64,000 bases of DNA from Palsa-504 sp963769715 (lineage in GTDB: Bacteria; Actinomycetota; Actinomycetes; Streptosporangiales; Streptosporangiaceae). Under the pieces are notes generated by a model. It did no database searches, was not told the origin of the DNA, and worked only from the letters and a program-made list of their open reading frames with translations. Both the position numbers and the translations under genes were made by a program. How positions within the stretch are numbered: position 1 is the stretch's first letter; every line of letters begins with the position of its first letter. The stretch is taken from positions 310,001 to 374,000 of the forward strand of contig CAVYNE010000031.1 in NCBI GenBank assembly GCA_963769715.1. The letters are read 5' to 3'. Positions 43,820 through 52,520 of the stretch are shown piece after piece.

Positions 43820-44713
43820 TCAGCGGAGGCCGGAGGCTTGCAGGAAAGCGCGGGCGATGACCTGATAGCCGGCCTGGTTGGCGTGCTGGTTGGGCCCGCG
43901 GGGCGGGGCGGCGCACTCCCAGGTCCACTGGCAGAGCAGGGCGACGTTGCGCGGTGTCGTGCCCTGCCCGGCGAAATCGGCGGTATCGAAGACGCCGAAC
44001 ACGTTGGCGACGCGGGCGCCGGACGTGGTATAGACGCGATCCAGCATGTCGTTGTAGGTGGCGGCCAGCCGTTCGGCGGCCCAGGCGACCAAGTGACCCG
44101 GCAGGCCGTTGCGCCATTCGGCCAGGGCGGGCAGGTAGTAGTTCATCCCGACCATGCGGACGCCCGGCCCGGCGGCTTTCAGGCTGGCCATGATCGTGGT
44201 CAGGCGGGTGACGGCGGCCGGGATGCCTCTTACCGCGCACGAGGCGAGCTGGCTGAGGCTGGGCTGGCCGTCCCCCGGCTGGCCAGCGCAGTGCTCGGGA
44301 TCGTTGGCGCCGATGTCGATGGTGACCAGGAGCACCCGGCCGCGGTGGGCGTGCAGGAAGGCGACCGCGGCCTTGAGCTGCGACCCGCCGGGATAGTGGC
44401 AGATCCCGCCGTTGATCATCGTGCTGGTGGTCTCGCCCGGGCAGCCCAGCTTGACCAGCTTGAGCGTGGGACGGCTGGGGCGCAGCGCGGCGTAGACCTG
44501 ATCGGGATAGCCGTAGCGGGTCTCCACGCTCGCGCCGGCCGCGTCGGGCTGGACGCCCTGGGACAGCGAGTCGCCCAGCGCGAGGTAGTAGGTGGGCGGG
44601 GCCGGGTTCGCGTGCGGGCGGGCGGATCTCGCGGACCCGGAGCACGCGGTCAGGACGGCGATCGCGGCAATGGCCAGCGGGAGGCGAAGGCGCCGGATGC
44701 CACCAGGGCGCAT
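43820..44713 (-). CDS. SGNH/GDSL hydrolase lipoprotein
   Basis: 297 residues from ATG 44713, chosen for GGAGGTGA 4 bases upstream. The signal peptide ends in a lipobox (AVLTACSG), so the protein is probably a membrane-anchored lipoprotein. The SGNH blocks are visible: Ser in ALGDSLSQG, Gly in LGCPGETT, Asn in IDIGANDPEHC, and His in PNQHANQAGYQ. It is an esterase or lipase with an extracellular substrate. It follows the small LuxR gene by 40 bp on the same strand. Confidence 0.9.
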   Translation of the reverse strand: MRPGGIRRLRLPLAIAAIAVLTACSGSARSARPHANPAPPTYYLALGDSLSQGVQPDAAGASVETRYGYPDQVYAALRPSRPTLKLVKLGCPGETTSTMINGGICHYPGGSQLKAAVAFLHAHRGRVLLVTIDIGANDPEHCAGQPGDGQPSLSQLASCAVRGIPAAVTRLTTIMASLKAAGPGVRMVGMNYYLPALAEWRNGLPGHLVAWAAERLAATYNDMLDRVYTTSGARVANVFGVFDTADFAGQGTTPRNVALLCQWTWECAAPPRGPNQHANQAGYQVIARAFLQASGLR

Positions 44714-44753
44714 AATCACCTCCCTGCGATACACAGTAGGTGAGTGTATTTCT

Positions 44754-45203
44754 TCAGTCCGAAAGCAGGTACGGAGTTCCGTACAGCTGAGCCACCATCT
44801 CTGCTCGCGTGCAGACGCTGAGCTTGGCGAAGATTCGTCTCAGGTGAGTCGACACTGTCCACGTGCTGATGTCCAGCGACCGGGCGATCGCGTGGTTGGT
44901 GGCGCCGCTCGCGACCAACCGGGCGATTTGCAGCTCGCGAGGGCTGAGGGTGGGACTGGCATCGGAATCATCGACGACGAGGGTGAGCCGCACGGCGCCA
45001 CGTGAAACCACGACCGCCAGGCCGGCATTTGCTACCTCCGTCAGCTCAAGCTCACCGCTCCGGGCATGCTCAAGTGTCTCTTGCAGGACCGCCAGGACGT
45101 CACCCTGGACATTGCTGGTGCAGGCCTGGGATCGTGCCGGTGATGCGTTTAGGCGATATCCTGGCTCAATGGTGCTGTGATGCGGTACCGAATCCGAGCT
45201 CAT
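44754..45203 (-). CDS. Small LuxR-type DNA-binding protein
   Basis: 149 residues from ATG 45203 (upstream GGGAGG). The C-terminal GerE helix-turn-helix is LSPRELQIARLVASGATNHAIARSLDISTWTVSTHLRRIFAKLSVCTRAEMVAQL. The N-terminal 80 residues hold a short sensory-like segment (VVVSRGAVRLTLVVDD) without a receiver aspartate pattern. It lies 74 bp after the M20 peptidase gene on the same strand, at the tail of the acidic-repeat gene cluster, and may regulate it or the lipoprotein downstream. Confidence 0.82.
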   Translation of the reverse strand: MSSDSVPHHSTIEPGYRLNASPARSQACTSNVQGDVLAVLQETLEHARSGELELTEVANAGLAVVVSRGAVRLTLVVDDSDASPTLSPRELQIARLVASGATNHAIARSLDISTWTVSTHLRRIFAKLSVCTRAEMVAQLYGTPYLLSD

Positions 45204-45277
45204 GACGCCGCCCTCCCCACAGGCGGCCGTTTCAGGGACCGATCGAGCTGTGCCGCCGACGGCAGATCGTATAACCG

Positions 45278-46774
45278 TCATACTCGCTGCCCATTCGCCT
45301 CATCACAAGGGAATCCCATGGCATACGTTTTACTCTGCCATTGCAAACGCGTGCGCTGGAAGCCGCGCCAGTCATCGATCGTTGTCTCGGCCACGGGCCG
45401 GGCGAGCAGTCGGACGAGCAGCCGAACCGCTTGCGCCCACCCCGCTACGTCAAGACACTCATCCGGGCCGTGGGCGCCACCGCCGGGGGTGCCGAGGCCG
45501 AGCAGCAGGGGCGCCAACCCGAAGGAGTCCGCTAGCAGGCGGGCAGCGGGCAGAGTGCCTCCGGACCGGACGAGCGATAGCGGCCGGCCGTAAACCGCAC
45601 GACACGCATCGTTGACCGCCATGAGCACCTCCTGACGCGGCCAAGCAGCATAGCCCGGACTCATCGCGCCAGGAGTCACCTGCACGACCACACCGGCCGG
45701 GGCGGATGCCCGCGCCACCCGCGCGAGGTGGCTGGCGACCGCGCGTGGATCAACTCCGGTAGGCATACGAACATCCAGGCGGGCTTCTGCCCTAGACGGC
45801 ACTGCCGCGCGCCCGGCACCAGCCCGCAGCTGCACGACATGGAACGCAGGTTCGGCGGTAATCCGTCTGTCCAAGGAGCCGCTGCGTGTCGCACGGCCGC
45901 CCGCTAGCCGCCTGATCGTGCTGTTGCGCAGGCTCAGCACCTCCAAGCCTGGCCTGCTCGCAGGATCGAGCTCTCGGTGAGGAGTCTTGGTCACGGCGGG
46001 CATGGCTGCCTGCATCCGGGCAAGGACCTGCCCCAGGACCATGGACGGGTCCACCACGGCACCGCCCAGCCGCCCCGCGTGGACTGGCTGGCCGCCGACG
46101 TCGACCCGCACAAGGAATGCGACGTGACCGCGCTGGGAGATTGTCACCGCAGGCACGCCGTCCGCCGCCCGTTCGGTATCGCAGGCCAGCACGGCGTCCG
46201 GTTTCACCCGCTTTGCGACCGTAGCGAGGGCCTTGCCGAGCCCCGGGCTGCCTACCTCTTCTGCGCCTTCCCCGATGACGACAACGGTGCTCGGCACCCC
46301 GCCCGACTCGTGCCACGCGCGTAGAGCCGCGATTATCGCGAAGAGCTGGCCTTTGTCGTCGTTAGCGCCGCGAGCCACGAGAGAGCCGCGGCGCAGGCTC
46401 GGCTGGAAGGCAGGAGACGTCCAGCCGGGTCCGGCCGGCTGCACATCGTAGTGCCCGTAGAGAACAACTACCGGCGACCCTGGAGGCCCAGACACGCAGC
46501 CGATGACAACAGGAGGGCCGGCGGTGGCCAATAGGGCCGTTGCCGCGCCGACCAGGCGAAGATGCTTCTCCAGGAACCAGGCTGCGCGTCGCAGATCGGG
46601 TTCGTGGGCGGCCCTGCCGCTCACCGACGGGATCGCCAGCCAGGCAGCCAGCTCACGCAGCCGCGCTGGCACGGACGCATGGGCCCGCCCCAGCGCGACG
46701 GTGACCCGACCGTCGCGGGATGGTACCGGCCCGGCCCTGATGGCAGTCGCCGCGCTGCTGGCTGTGCCGGTCAC
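45278..46774 (-). CDS. M20-family metallopeptidase/dipeptidase
   Basis: About 498 residues from GTG 46774, which lies 2 bp after the stop of the upstream gene, indicating translational coupling. Metal-site motifs: VVLYGHYDVQPAG (His and Asp), RGANDDKGQ (bridging Asp), IGEGAEEVGSPG (Glu-Glu) and DTERA. A His near the C-terminus lies in GGGAHGPDE. The insertion domain (HVAFLVRVDVGGQPVHAGRLGGAVVDP) is that of M20 dipeptidases. It hydrolyses peptides or N-acyl amino acids, probably in the cytoplasm since no signal peptide is visible. It is the last of seven genes in the acidic-repeat cluster and could finish peptide processing. Confidence 0.88.
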   Translation of the reverse strand: MTGTASSAATAIRAGPVPSRDGRVTVALGRAHASVPARLRELAAWLAIPSVSGRAAHEPDLRRAAWFLEKHLRLVGAATALLATAGPPVVIGCVSGPPGSPVVVLYGHYDVQPAGPGWTSPAFQPSLRRGSLVARGANDDKGQLFAIIAALRAWHESGGVPSTVVVIGEGAEEVGSPGLGKALATVAKRVKPDAVLACDTERAADGVPAVTISQRGHVAFLVRVDVGGQPVHAGRLGGAVVDPSMVLGQVLARMQAAMPAVTKTPHRELDPASRPGLEVLSLRNSTIRRLAGGRATRSGSLDRRITAEPAFHVVQLRAGAGRAAVPSRAEARLDVRMPTGVDPRAVASHLARVARASAPAGVVVQVTPGAMSPGYAAWPRQEVLMAVNDACRAVYGRPLSLVRSGGTLPAARLLADSFGLAPLLLGLGTPGGGAHGPDECLDVAGWAQAVRLLVRLLARPVAETTIDDWRGFQRTRLQWQSKTYAMGFPCDEANGQRV

Positions 46775-46776
46775 AG

Positions 46777-48018
46777 TCAGGACCGTACGGCGCCGGTCGG
46801 CGGACGCACCCCTGACCGGCCGCCGCGATACGTGCCGAGTCCACCGCGGCGCGGGTACATCGGCGCACGCCGGGCCGCGGAAGACTGAGCGAGCGGACTC
46901 CGCTCGGCATAGGGTGCGGCGACGCCGGACTGACCCTGCTGTTCCCACGGCAGCACGCGGTCGGTGCCTGTTCGCCGCGCCAGGCTCATAGCCTGGGCCG
47001 AGGTCAGCCATTCCTCGGATGATTCGGCGATTTCCATCAGCAGGGCCTCAAACTCGCCGCGAGTCGTCTTGAGTATGTAGTCGCCAGCCAGCCAGCGCAG
47101 CACCTCCCGGCCAGTCACCCCCATCCGCTGGCGCGGGCTGCTCTGCAGCCGCTGGTCGAAGTAGCGGATCAGGACTTCGTCCACGACATCCCAGCCGTTG
47201 GCGGCACCGAACAGATCCTTGACATCGTCGGCGTCAAGGATGCGGAAGCACTCCTCAAGTAGCTGCATGACCTCCACCCGGAGCACATTCAGATGGCCAT
47301 AAGAGGTGAATTTGAGGTTGTTACGCAGGTCAAGCCCGGCGCGGCGGACGACGGCGATCGACCCGAAGCTCGGGTCGAGGGCCCGCTCGCGGATGACATC
47401 GCTGATCCGCTTGTCACGCCAGAACAGGGTGACCTGGTTGACGAAGTGGGAGAAGAGCATGTGGAAGTCGGTATTGGGGCGGCTCTGCGCGGCACCGAGA
47501 CCGCTGCCGTACCCGAGCACGCGCCGGTACGCGGCCACGCGGTCCTTGCGGGTGTAGCGCAGCACGTCACGCCGGTCGAACTGATAGAGGTGGTAAGCGC
47601 CAGGGCCGCCGGACAGGCGCACGGCGCCGCCTTCGAAGAGCTCTTTCAGCTTCTGCACGACACGGAACACGCCGATGCGTTCATGCTGGTAGATGTAGTA
47701 CAGGTCGCCGACCGCGACGATGCGCTCGGAGCTTATGTTCTCGTCATACGGCGACACGCCCTGCGACATCTTGACGGTGCCGAAGGTCGGCGCCGCATCC
47801 GGGCCGACGCCGACGAGTTCGGCGAGCCCACCATCAGGCGGAGGGGGTGCACCCGAGTCGGCGGCGGTCGCCGCATCGACGAGCGCGTCAATCTGCCGGT
47901 TGAGCTCCTCGGCCAGGGCCGGATTCGATACCAGGCTCCCCGACAGCCGCTGGGCCACCTGCTCGCGCAGCGCCTGGACGCGATCGAGCCTGTCCTGGTA
48001 CTCCCGTTCAGAGAGCAT
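46777..48018 (-). CDS. Unrecognised protein of the acidic-repeat cluster, 413 residues
   Basis: The N-terminus is a predicted coiled coil (MLSEREYQDRLDRVQALREQVAQRL, then LAEELNRQIDALVDAATAAD). A central folded part has YYIYQHERIGVFRVVQKLKELFEGGAVRLS, ALDPSFGSIAVVRRAGLDLRNNLK and LRVEVMQLLEECFRILDADDVKDLFGA. The tail is rich in Arg, Gly and Pro (MYPRRGGLGTYRGGRSGVRPP). I know no family for it. The gene is coupled to the M20 peptidase behind it and follows the 545-residue protein by 78 bp. Confidence 0.7.
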   Translation of the reverse strand: MLSEREYQDRLDRVQALREQVAQRLSGSLVSNPALAEELNRQIDALVDAATAADSGAPPPPDGGLAELVGVGPDAAPTFGTVKMSQGVSPYDENISSERIVAVGDLYYIYQHERIGVFRVVQKLKELFEGGAVRLSGGPGAYHLYQFDRRDVLRYTRKDRVAAYRRVLGYGSGLGAAQSRPNTDFHMLFSHFVNQVTLFWRDKRISDVIRERALDPSFGSIAVVRRAGLDLRNNLKFTSYGHLNVLRVEVMQLLEECFRILDADDVKDLFGAANGWDVVDEVLIRYFDQRLQSSPRQRMGVTGREVLRWLAGDYILKTTRGEFEALLMEIAESSEEWLTSAQAMSLARRTGTDRVLPWEQQGQSGVAAPYAERSPLAQSSAARRAPMYPRRGGLGTYRGGRSGVRPPTGAVRS

Positions 48019-48096
48019 GGCTCTCCACCTCTCCTTGTGCGTTTCGCTGCCGTCACGCTGTTATACGAAGCCGGCCTGCTCGCTGCGGCCGGTGAA

Positions 48097-49734
48097 TCAT
48101 GGCCGGGTCTGCAGGTTCCGGACGCGCTTGCCGGTCAAGGTGTCTCGCAGCGAGATCGGCAGGTCCCTGGCGAGCAGGAACCGGGATCTGACGCCGTTGC
48201 CACTGAATTGTTTCAGCTGCCTTCCCGGCGTGAAATTGTCGTACATCGCCAGCCATGGCTGCAGGGCTGCCCGGTCGAAGACCGCGGAAATGGTGTCATC
48301 GTGGAACGACGTCCGGTCGGTGAGCGGCCGCACTTCCTTCGGGAGCGCAGGGGCGTTCTGACGAACGATGCTGCTGCGGAATACCGGGACCAGCGACGGC
48401 TGCATATTCAATCCCCGGACCGCCAGCAGGAGCTCCGTGTCATCGTGGGAGACCACGGCCATGGCATCGAACAAGATGGCATCTGAATACCTGGCGATGC
48501 GCATCGCGAGTCTCGCGAGCTGCCAGAGCAGCGAGTCAAGCCCCGAGACCGCGATCTGGATCCGCGCGGCCTGCATTCCGGGCGGCATCTTGGACCGCGG
48601 GCTAACGGTGACGAGCGGGAGCTGCGCGGAATAGGCAGGAGTAGCCGGAATCGCAAAAACGCCTGTGAATATCGGGTTCAGAGTGATCGTTGGCCTGTCG
48701 ATTGCCTTCATGAGCGCGGCGACCTGGGCCACGATGTCAAGCACCGTCGGCATGAACGATGTCGCGATCCCATCGCGTCCGGCATCGCGCACTATGCGCG
48801 GACCCTCTTCTGTCACGAATGTGCGCGTCCAGCCCAGCAGCCCGTCCAGGGTCAGGCCCTCGGTGCCCGGCAGCATGATGGTCTGCCGATCTGCGGCTGA
48901 CACGAACACAGAGTCGAGCGCCGCCTCCGTGTCATCGACTTGTTCGGCCGCGGCGCTCAGCAGCTGGTTGATGAGGACGAGCTGGGTGCCCAGAAATCCC
49001 TGCTGCGTCTTGCCGGTGAACTGATTGCGCAGATTCACCCAGGCCCGGTTGGTGTCCAGCACTAGGTCGACCAGGGTCCAGAACGCCGTCCGCACGCCCT
49101 CCTGGTCCACGCTGTTCACGAAGGTGTCGACGAGGCCGAACTGGATCCGCAGCTGGCCGAGCTGCCCGCTGACGGTGTCGGCCGTGAGGTTAGCGGTGCT
49201 GGCGTTGGCTGGTGACACGCCGAGCAGTTGTCGTAGGAACGCGTCGACCACGGCCACCCGGGGACCACCCGGGGTACCGAGCTCGTTGATCATGGTCGTG
49301 ACGGCTTCGCGGACGAGCCGGCGGTAGGCTTCACAGTTCTCGGCGTCGGCATCCGGCCGGAGCGCGGTCAGGCCGTCTAGCAGCGTGAGCATCTGCGTCC
49401 GCCCGGACACCGCCCGGCTATAGAGCGACGCCTGTCCGCCCGTTACGCCGCCGAGATCGGCCTGCATCGCGAAACCGCGCGGGCTGTAGGTCGCGACGAC
49501 GTGCCCCTCGACCTGCGATAGCTGGAAAGACGCGGCGAGCGCGGCGTTGAATGCCGCCGTGTCCTGGCTGCGCGGCCGCCAGCCGAGTACGTCACGCAGC
49601 GCCCCCTCGACCGTCGGAGTGACCGTGCCGTCGCCGCTTCCCGGCGGGGACGGGCGGCCACCTCCGTCGGAGGTAAGGGTGGGGAATGGCTGGTCGACGT
49701 CAATGACCGGGATACTGGGGATCGGCTGGTTCAC
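48097..49734 (-). CDS. Unrecognised protein of the acidic-repeat cluster, 545 residues
   Basis: Start GTG 49734 has AGGAGG upstream; the longer frame before it is not coding. The first 45 residues are Pro/Gly/Ser-rich (PIPSIPVIDVDQPFPTLTSDGGG), then a mostly helical region follows (LLDGLTALRPDADAENCEAYRRLVREAVTTMINEL; WTLVDLVLDTNRAWVNLRNQFTG). The C-terminal half has LLWQLARLAMRIARYSDAILFDAMAVVS and AVRGLNMQPSLVPVFRSSIV. No catalytic motif, signal peptide or membrane anchor was recognised. It may be structural. Confidence 0.7.
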   Translation of the reverse strand: MNQPIPSIPVIDVDQPFPTLTSDGGGRPSPPGSGDGTVTPTVEGALRDVLGWRPRSQDTAAFNAALAASFQLSQVEGHVVATYSPRGFAMQADLGGVTGGQASLYSRAVSGRTQMLTLLDGLTALRPDADAENCEAYRRLVREAVTTMINELGTPGGPRVAVVDAFLRQLLGVSPANASTANLTADTVSGQLGQLRIQFGLVDTFVNSVDQEGVRTAFWTLVDLVLDTNRAWVNLRNQFTGKTQQGFLGTQLVLINQLLSAAAEQVDDTEAALDSVFVSAADRQTIMLPGTEGLTLDGLLGWTRTFVTEEGPRIVRDAGRDGIATSFMPTVLDIVAQVAALMKAIDRPTITLNPIFTGVFAIPATPAYSAQLPLVTVSPRSKMPPGMQAARIQIAVSGLDSLLWQLARLAMRIARYSDAILFDAMAVVSHDDTELLLAVRGLNMQPSLVPVFRSSIVRQNAPALPKEVRPLTDRTSFHDDTISAVFDRAALQPWLAMYDNFTPGRQLKQFSGNGVRSRFLLARDLPISLRDTLTGKRVRNLQTRP

Positions 49735-49762
49735 AGCGTCCTCCTGACTTGCATCGGATCGG

Positions 49763-50299
49763 CTAAGGGGAGGTCTTAGGGTTAACGGGCAAGGACCCAC
49801 CCGGAGGGAGTCCTTCGGTGGCGGGCGCCTGCGGTCCGGCGGCCTGCAAGCCGTAGGGTGCCTCGACGAGCTCGCTCCACGCGGCATGGCAGGCCGCTTC
49901 GGTGGCCCAGAGCGGCGCCTCGCAGCGAGCTGCTGACTCCTGCACGCTGGCGAGCCAGGCTGTCCATTCGCCCCCGCGCGACCGCGCGGCGCGGCGTAGC
50001 TGTGCCACCGGCTCGTACGCGCGGATCGCGCGCCAGTACCGATATGACGCCTCGGCGACCTGGTGTTGCAGCTGCGCCAGCGAAGCCGCCGAGACCGCCG
50101 GGGAACCCGGAGTGAGCAGATCACGGCAAGCGGCCACGTCCCCTTGTAGCCCGCTCACGGAGTCGACGAGGTCATCGACCACGGCCAGGTCACTGGGACG
50201 GGGTGCATCCTCCAAGGCGATGAGCACCAGCTCGCAGACGGCCGACCACAGGGCGTCAACGGCACCGACGAGCTCGGCACGGGCACGCTGCCGGGTCAT
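49763..50299 (-). CDS. Unrecognised helical protein of the acidic-repeat cluster, 178 residues
   Basis: Mostly alpha-helical (AELVGAVDALWSAVCELVLIALED, LAQLQHQVAEASYRYWRAIRAYEPVAQLRRAARSR), with four Cys and a Pro/Gly-rich end. It starts 3 bp after the HExxH gene and ends 28 bp before the 545-residue gene, so it is cotranscribed. No family recognised; it might be a chaperone or adaptor, but nothing in the sequence shows this. Confidence 0.65.
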   Translation of the reverse strand: MTRQRARAELVGAVDALWSAVCELVLIALEDAPRPSDLAVVDDLVDSVSGLQGDVAACRDLLTPGSPAVSAASLAQLQHQVAEASYRYWRAIRAYEPVAQLRRAARSRGGEWTAWLASVQESAARCEAPLWATEAACHAAWSELVEAPYGLQAAGPQAPATEGLPPGGSLPVNPKTSP

Positions 50300-50302
50300 G
50301 GC

Positions 50303-51748
50303 TCACCGCCTTACGAGTTCTGTGTAGAAGTTGCGCATGAGGCGCTCGGGAGTGGCCAGCCGCCGGTCGAGAGCGGTGCGGACAGCGCCGATCAGGAACC
50401 GTTCCGGGATGACACCAGGGTCGGTCCCCTTCGCCAGCCGCTGGGCCGCCTCCTCGATCATGAGCTGGTGCCGCGGCTCGAAGGTGATCACCTCGCGCAG
50501 CGACTTGTCTCCCAGCGACGGGAATCGCGTATAGCAGATGGCGTCGACGACGGCAGGGACGGCAGCGCGCCAGCTCCGCAGGACGGCGGCCGGAATCGTG
50601 GTTTCCGCCGTCGAGGGGTACAGGGATCGCCAGGCCTGGTTATACCTGCGGGCCGTGTCCGGGAAGCCCATGCGGCGCAGCAGGTCGGTGGACAGGAACA
50701 GCCGGAGGTACGGCGTCGGATGCGGTCCGCGCGGGGAGTACGTGAGAACCTGCTCGCGCGACCGCCCTACCACGTCCATGAGCGACAAGACGAATGCTTC
50801 CCCGCCCAGGAGCGTGCCAGCCAGGTCGCAGAAGGACTCCCTGTTCCACCGCGTCCAGGTTTGTGCCACCAGCGGGCTCACCGCGACGCTCACCTGACGG
50901 TAGATGGCCGCGGGAACGGCTCGCTGGAGCTCGAGCTCGTTCTGCAGGTTGTGGCTGACCTCGTGCAGCAGTGCTCCCATCGTCCAGGGGTTGACCAGTC
51001 GGTGGTAGGGCAGTTGCACGAGCGGGAACGGGTTGAGCTGCCGGCCGAGCCTGCGCAGCGGGATCCCGCGGCGATAGGTCGCGGGACTGAAGCCCGTCCG
51101 CATGTAGGAAAACGGCGGTGGCGCCGGGATGGTCCGGGCGTTGCCCAGGTGCATGAAAACGTGCTGATAACAGTCCAGGGCGATGCGGTCACAGGCGACC
51201 AGCCATTCGCCGACGGCACCCTGCCGCTGACCAAAGAGTTCGAAGAAGAAATCCCAGACCCGCTCGGTCGCCCGCACCCGGTCGTGTGCCCTGGACTTCA
51301 GCGCAAGCGCGGCGCTGATAGCCGCAGCATCATGGTGAGCGCGGGCATGACCCGCCACCACCGCCAGCTCTTCGACGGTTGCGGCCAGCGGCTGGCGCAA
51401 CCGGCCGAGCAGTGTGTTAACTGCCTGAATGTGCCCTTCACTGGGCGCGGCGACCCCGGTTCCGAACTCCTCGCGGGTGAAGTCCCGCAGCGCCTCAAGG
51501 TGTCGCCGTACATTCAGTCCCTGGCCCGTCAGGTAAGAGCCGAGAAGGTCCTCCGGCCTAGTCGGCCGGCTGGCCTGCGGTCGCGCGGGCTGGCCTGGGC
51601 GCTGAGCCCGCGGACGCGCGGCCTCAGATACGACGGCGGGCACGGCGTGCCGCTGGACTGGAACCGCGGCGGCGCGGCCTGCCGCCAGCGGTGCGCGCAC
51701 GGATCGGGGCCCCCACGCCGCGAGCCGCCGGCGAATAAGCCCTACCAC
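50303..51748 (-). CDS. Putative HExxH metalloprotease of the acidic-repeat cluster
   Basis: Up to 481 residues from GTG 51748. HEVSH at residues 262-266 lies within a hydrophobic helix (MGALLHEVSHNLQNEL), with Glu304 and Asp308 in ESFCDLAGTLLGG about 38 residues later. That is the arrangement of gluzincin metalloproteases (HExxH, then Glu-x-x-x-Asp). No signal peptide is seen. The first 65 residues are basic and Pro-rich, and the 5' part overlaps the end of the preceding acidic-repeat gene by 125 bp, so a GTG near 51643 is a possible later start. It may cleave the acidic-repeat proteins upstream. Protease activity is inference. Confidence 0.65.
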   Translation of the reverse strand: MVGLIRRRLAAWGPRSVRAPLAAGRAAAVPVQRHAVPAVVSEAARPRAQRPGQPARPQASRPTRPEDLLGSYLTGQGLNVRRHLEALRDFTREEFGTGVAAPSEGHIQAVNTLLGRLRQPLAATVEELAVVAGHARAHHDAAAISAALALKSRAHDRVRATERVWDFFFELFGQRQGAVGEWLVACDRIALDCYQHVFMHLGNARTIPAPPPFSYMRTGFSPATYRRGIPLRRLGRQLNPFPLVQLPYHRLVNPWTMGALLHEVSHNLQNELELQRAVPAAIYRQVSVAVSPLVAQTWTRWNRESFCDLAGTLLGGEAFVLSLMDVVGRSREQVLTYSPRGPHPTPYLRLFLSTDLLRRMGFPDTARRYNQAWRSLYPSTAETTIPAAVLRSWRAAVPAVVDAICYTRFPSLGDKSLREVITFEPRHQLMIEEAAQRLAKGTDPGVIPERFLIGAVRTALDRRLATPERLMRNFYTELVRR

Positions 51749-52457
51749 GGTGCCGACGGTGATACCGGCGGTCGAAGGTCCCGACGGCGGAGACGACGCG
51801 GCGGCAGTCGGCGGGGTCGCTCAGCAACCTCTGAGCAATCGTCCCTAGCGTGTCGAGCACGCCGGCAGGATTGATCGCCCGCCCGGCGGCAGCCTGGTCA
51901 GACAGGCTCTGCGCGGTACGTTGCAGTACGACGGGCAGGGTGCTGAGCAGTCGGCGAGTGCGCGGCTGACGCCGTAGCTGCCCGGCCAGCCGGGTGGCGC
52001 CGCGGATCAGGGTGGGCGCATTGCGATGGATGAGCGTGGCGGCACGCGGGATAAGGCGGGCGGCCAGCGGGATGAGCGCTCCGATGAAGGCCTCGGCTTC
52101 CTCTTCGCTCTCGGACCGCGCGGCCTGGGCCGACAGATGGGCCATCAGTTCTGCGTCAGGGTAGATCCGGCGTATCGGGTTGACGAACGCCTCGTCCTCG
52201 TCCTCGTACTCACCCTCTTCTTCAGCCTCGGCCTCGGCCTCGAACTCGAACTCCGCCTCGTACTCGCTCTCGCCGAGCAGACCGCCCAGGGCTTGCGCGA
52301 TGCCGCCGAGGAATGCCTCGTCCTCGCGGTCTGACTCGTCCTCGAACTCGTCCTCGAACTCGTCCTCGTCCTCGAACTCGGCGGCTAGGGAAGTCTCCGC
52401 CTCATCCTCGGACTCACCTTCGATGCGTGGGTAACGGTGGTCAGCTGTGGACGTCAT
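51624..52457 (-). CDS. Acidic-repeat protein B, 277 residues
   Basis: N-terminal acidic stretch (FEDEDEFEDEFEDESDRED), then the module FLGGIAQALGGLLG at residues 49-62, a second acidic stretch rich in Glu/Ala/Phe, and SESEEEAEAFIGALIP. The second half becomes basic and helical (LAARLIPRAATLIHRNAPTLIRGATRLAGQLRRQPRTRR). It ends in an Arg-rich tail that overlaps the next gene. It is a paralogue of protein A: the same order of acidic repeat, FLGG module, SES-EAEAF and basic helices. No signal peptide. Function unknown. Confidence 0.75.
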   Translation of the reverse strand: MTSTADHRYPRIEGESEDEAETSLAAEFEDEDEFEDEFEDESDREDEAFLGGIAQALGGLLGESEYEAEFEFEAEAEAEEEGEYEDEDEAFVNPIRRIYPDAELMAHLSAQAARSESEEEAEAFIGALIPLAARLIPRAATLIHRNAPTLIRGATRLAGQLRRQPRTRRLLSTLPVVLQRTAQSLSDQAAAGRAINPAGVLDTLGTIAQRLLSDPADCRRVVSAVGTFDRRYHRRHRGRAYSPAARGVGAPIRARTAGGRPRRRGSSPAARRARRRI

Positions 52458-52520
52458 GGTCCTGCCCTTCTGATACGCAATTGGCTGTCTCGACGCCAGT
52501 GCCGGGACACTGTGCTGTCC

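Noticed and set aside
50303..51748. HExxH protein as the eCIS-associated DUF4157 family
   Set aside because: The motif reads HEVSHNLQN rather than the HE-x-T/V-H-x-x-QQ pattern, and no sheath, tube or baseplate genes are present.
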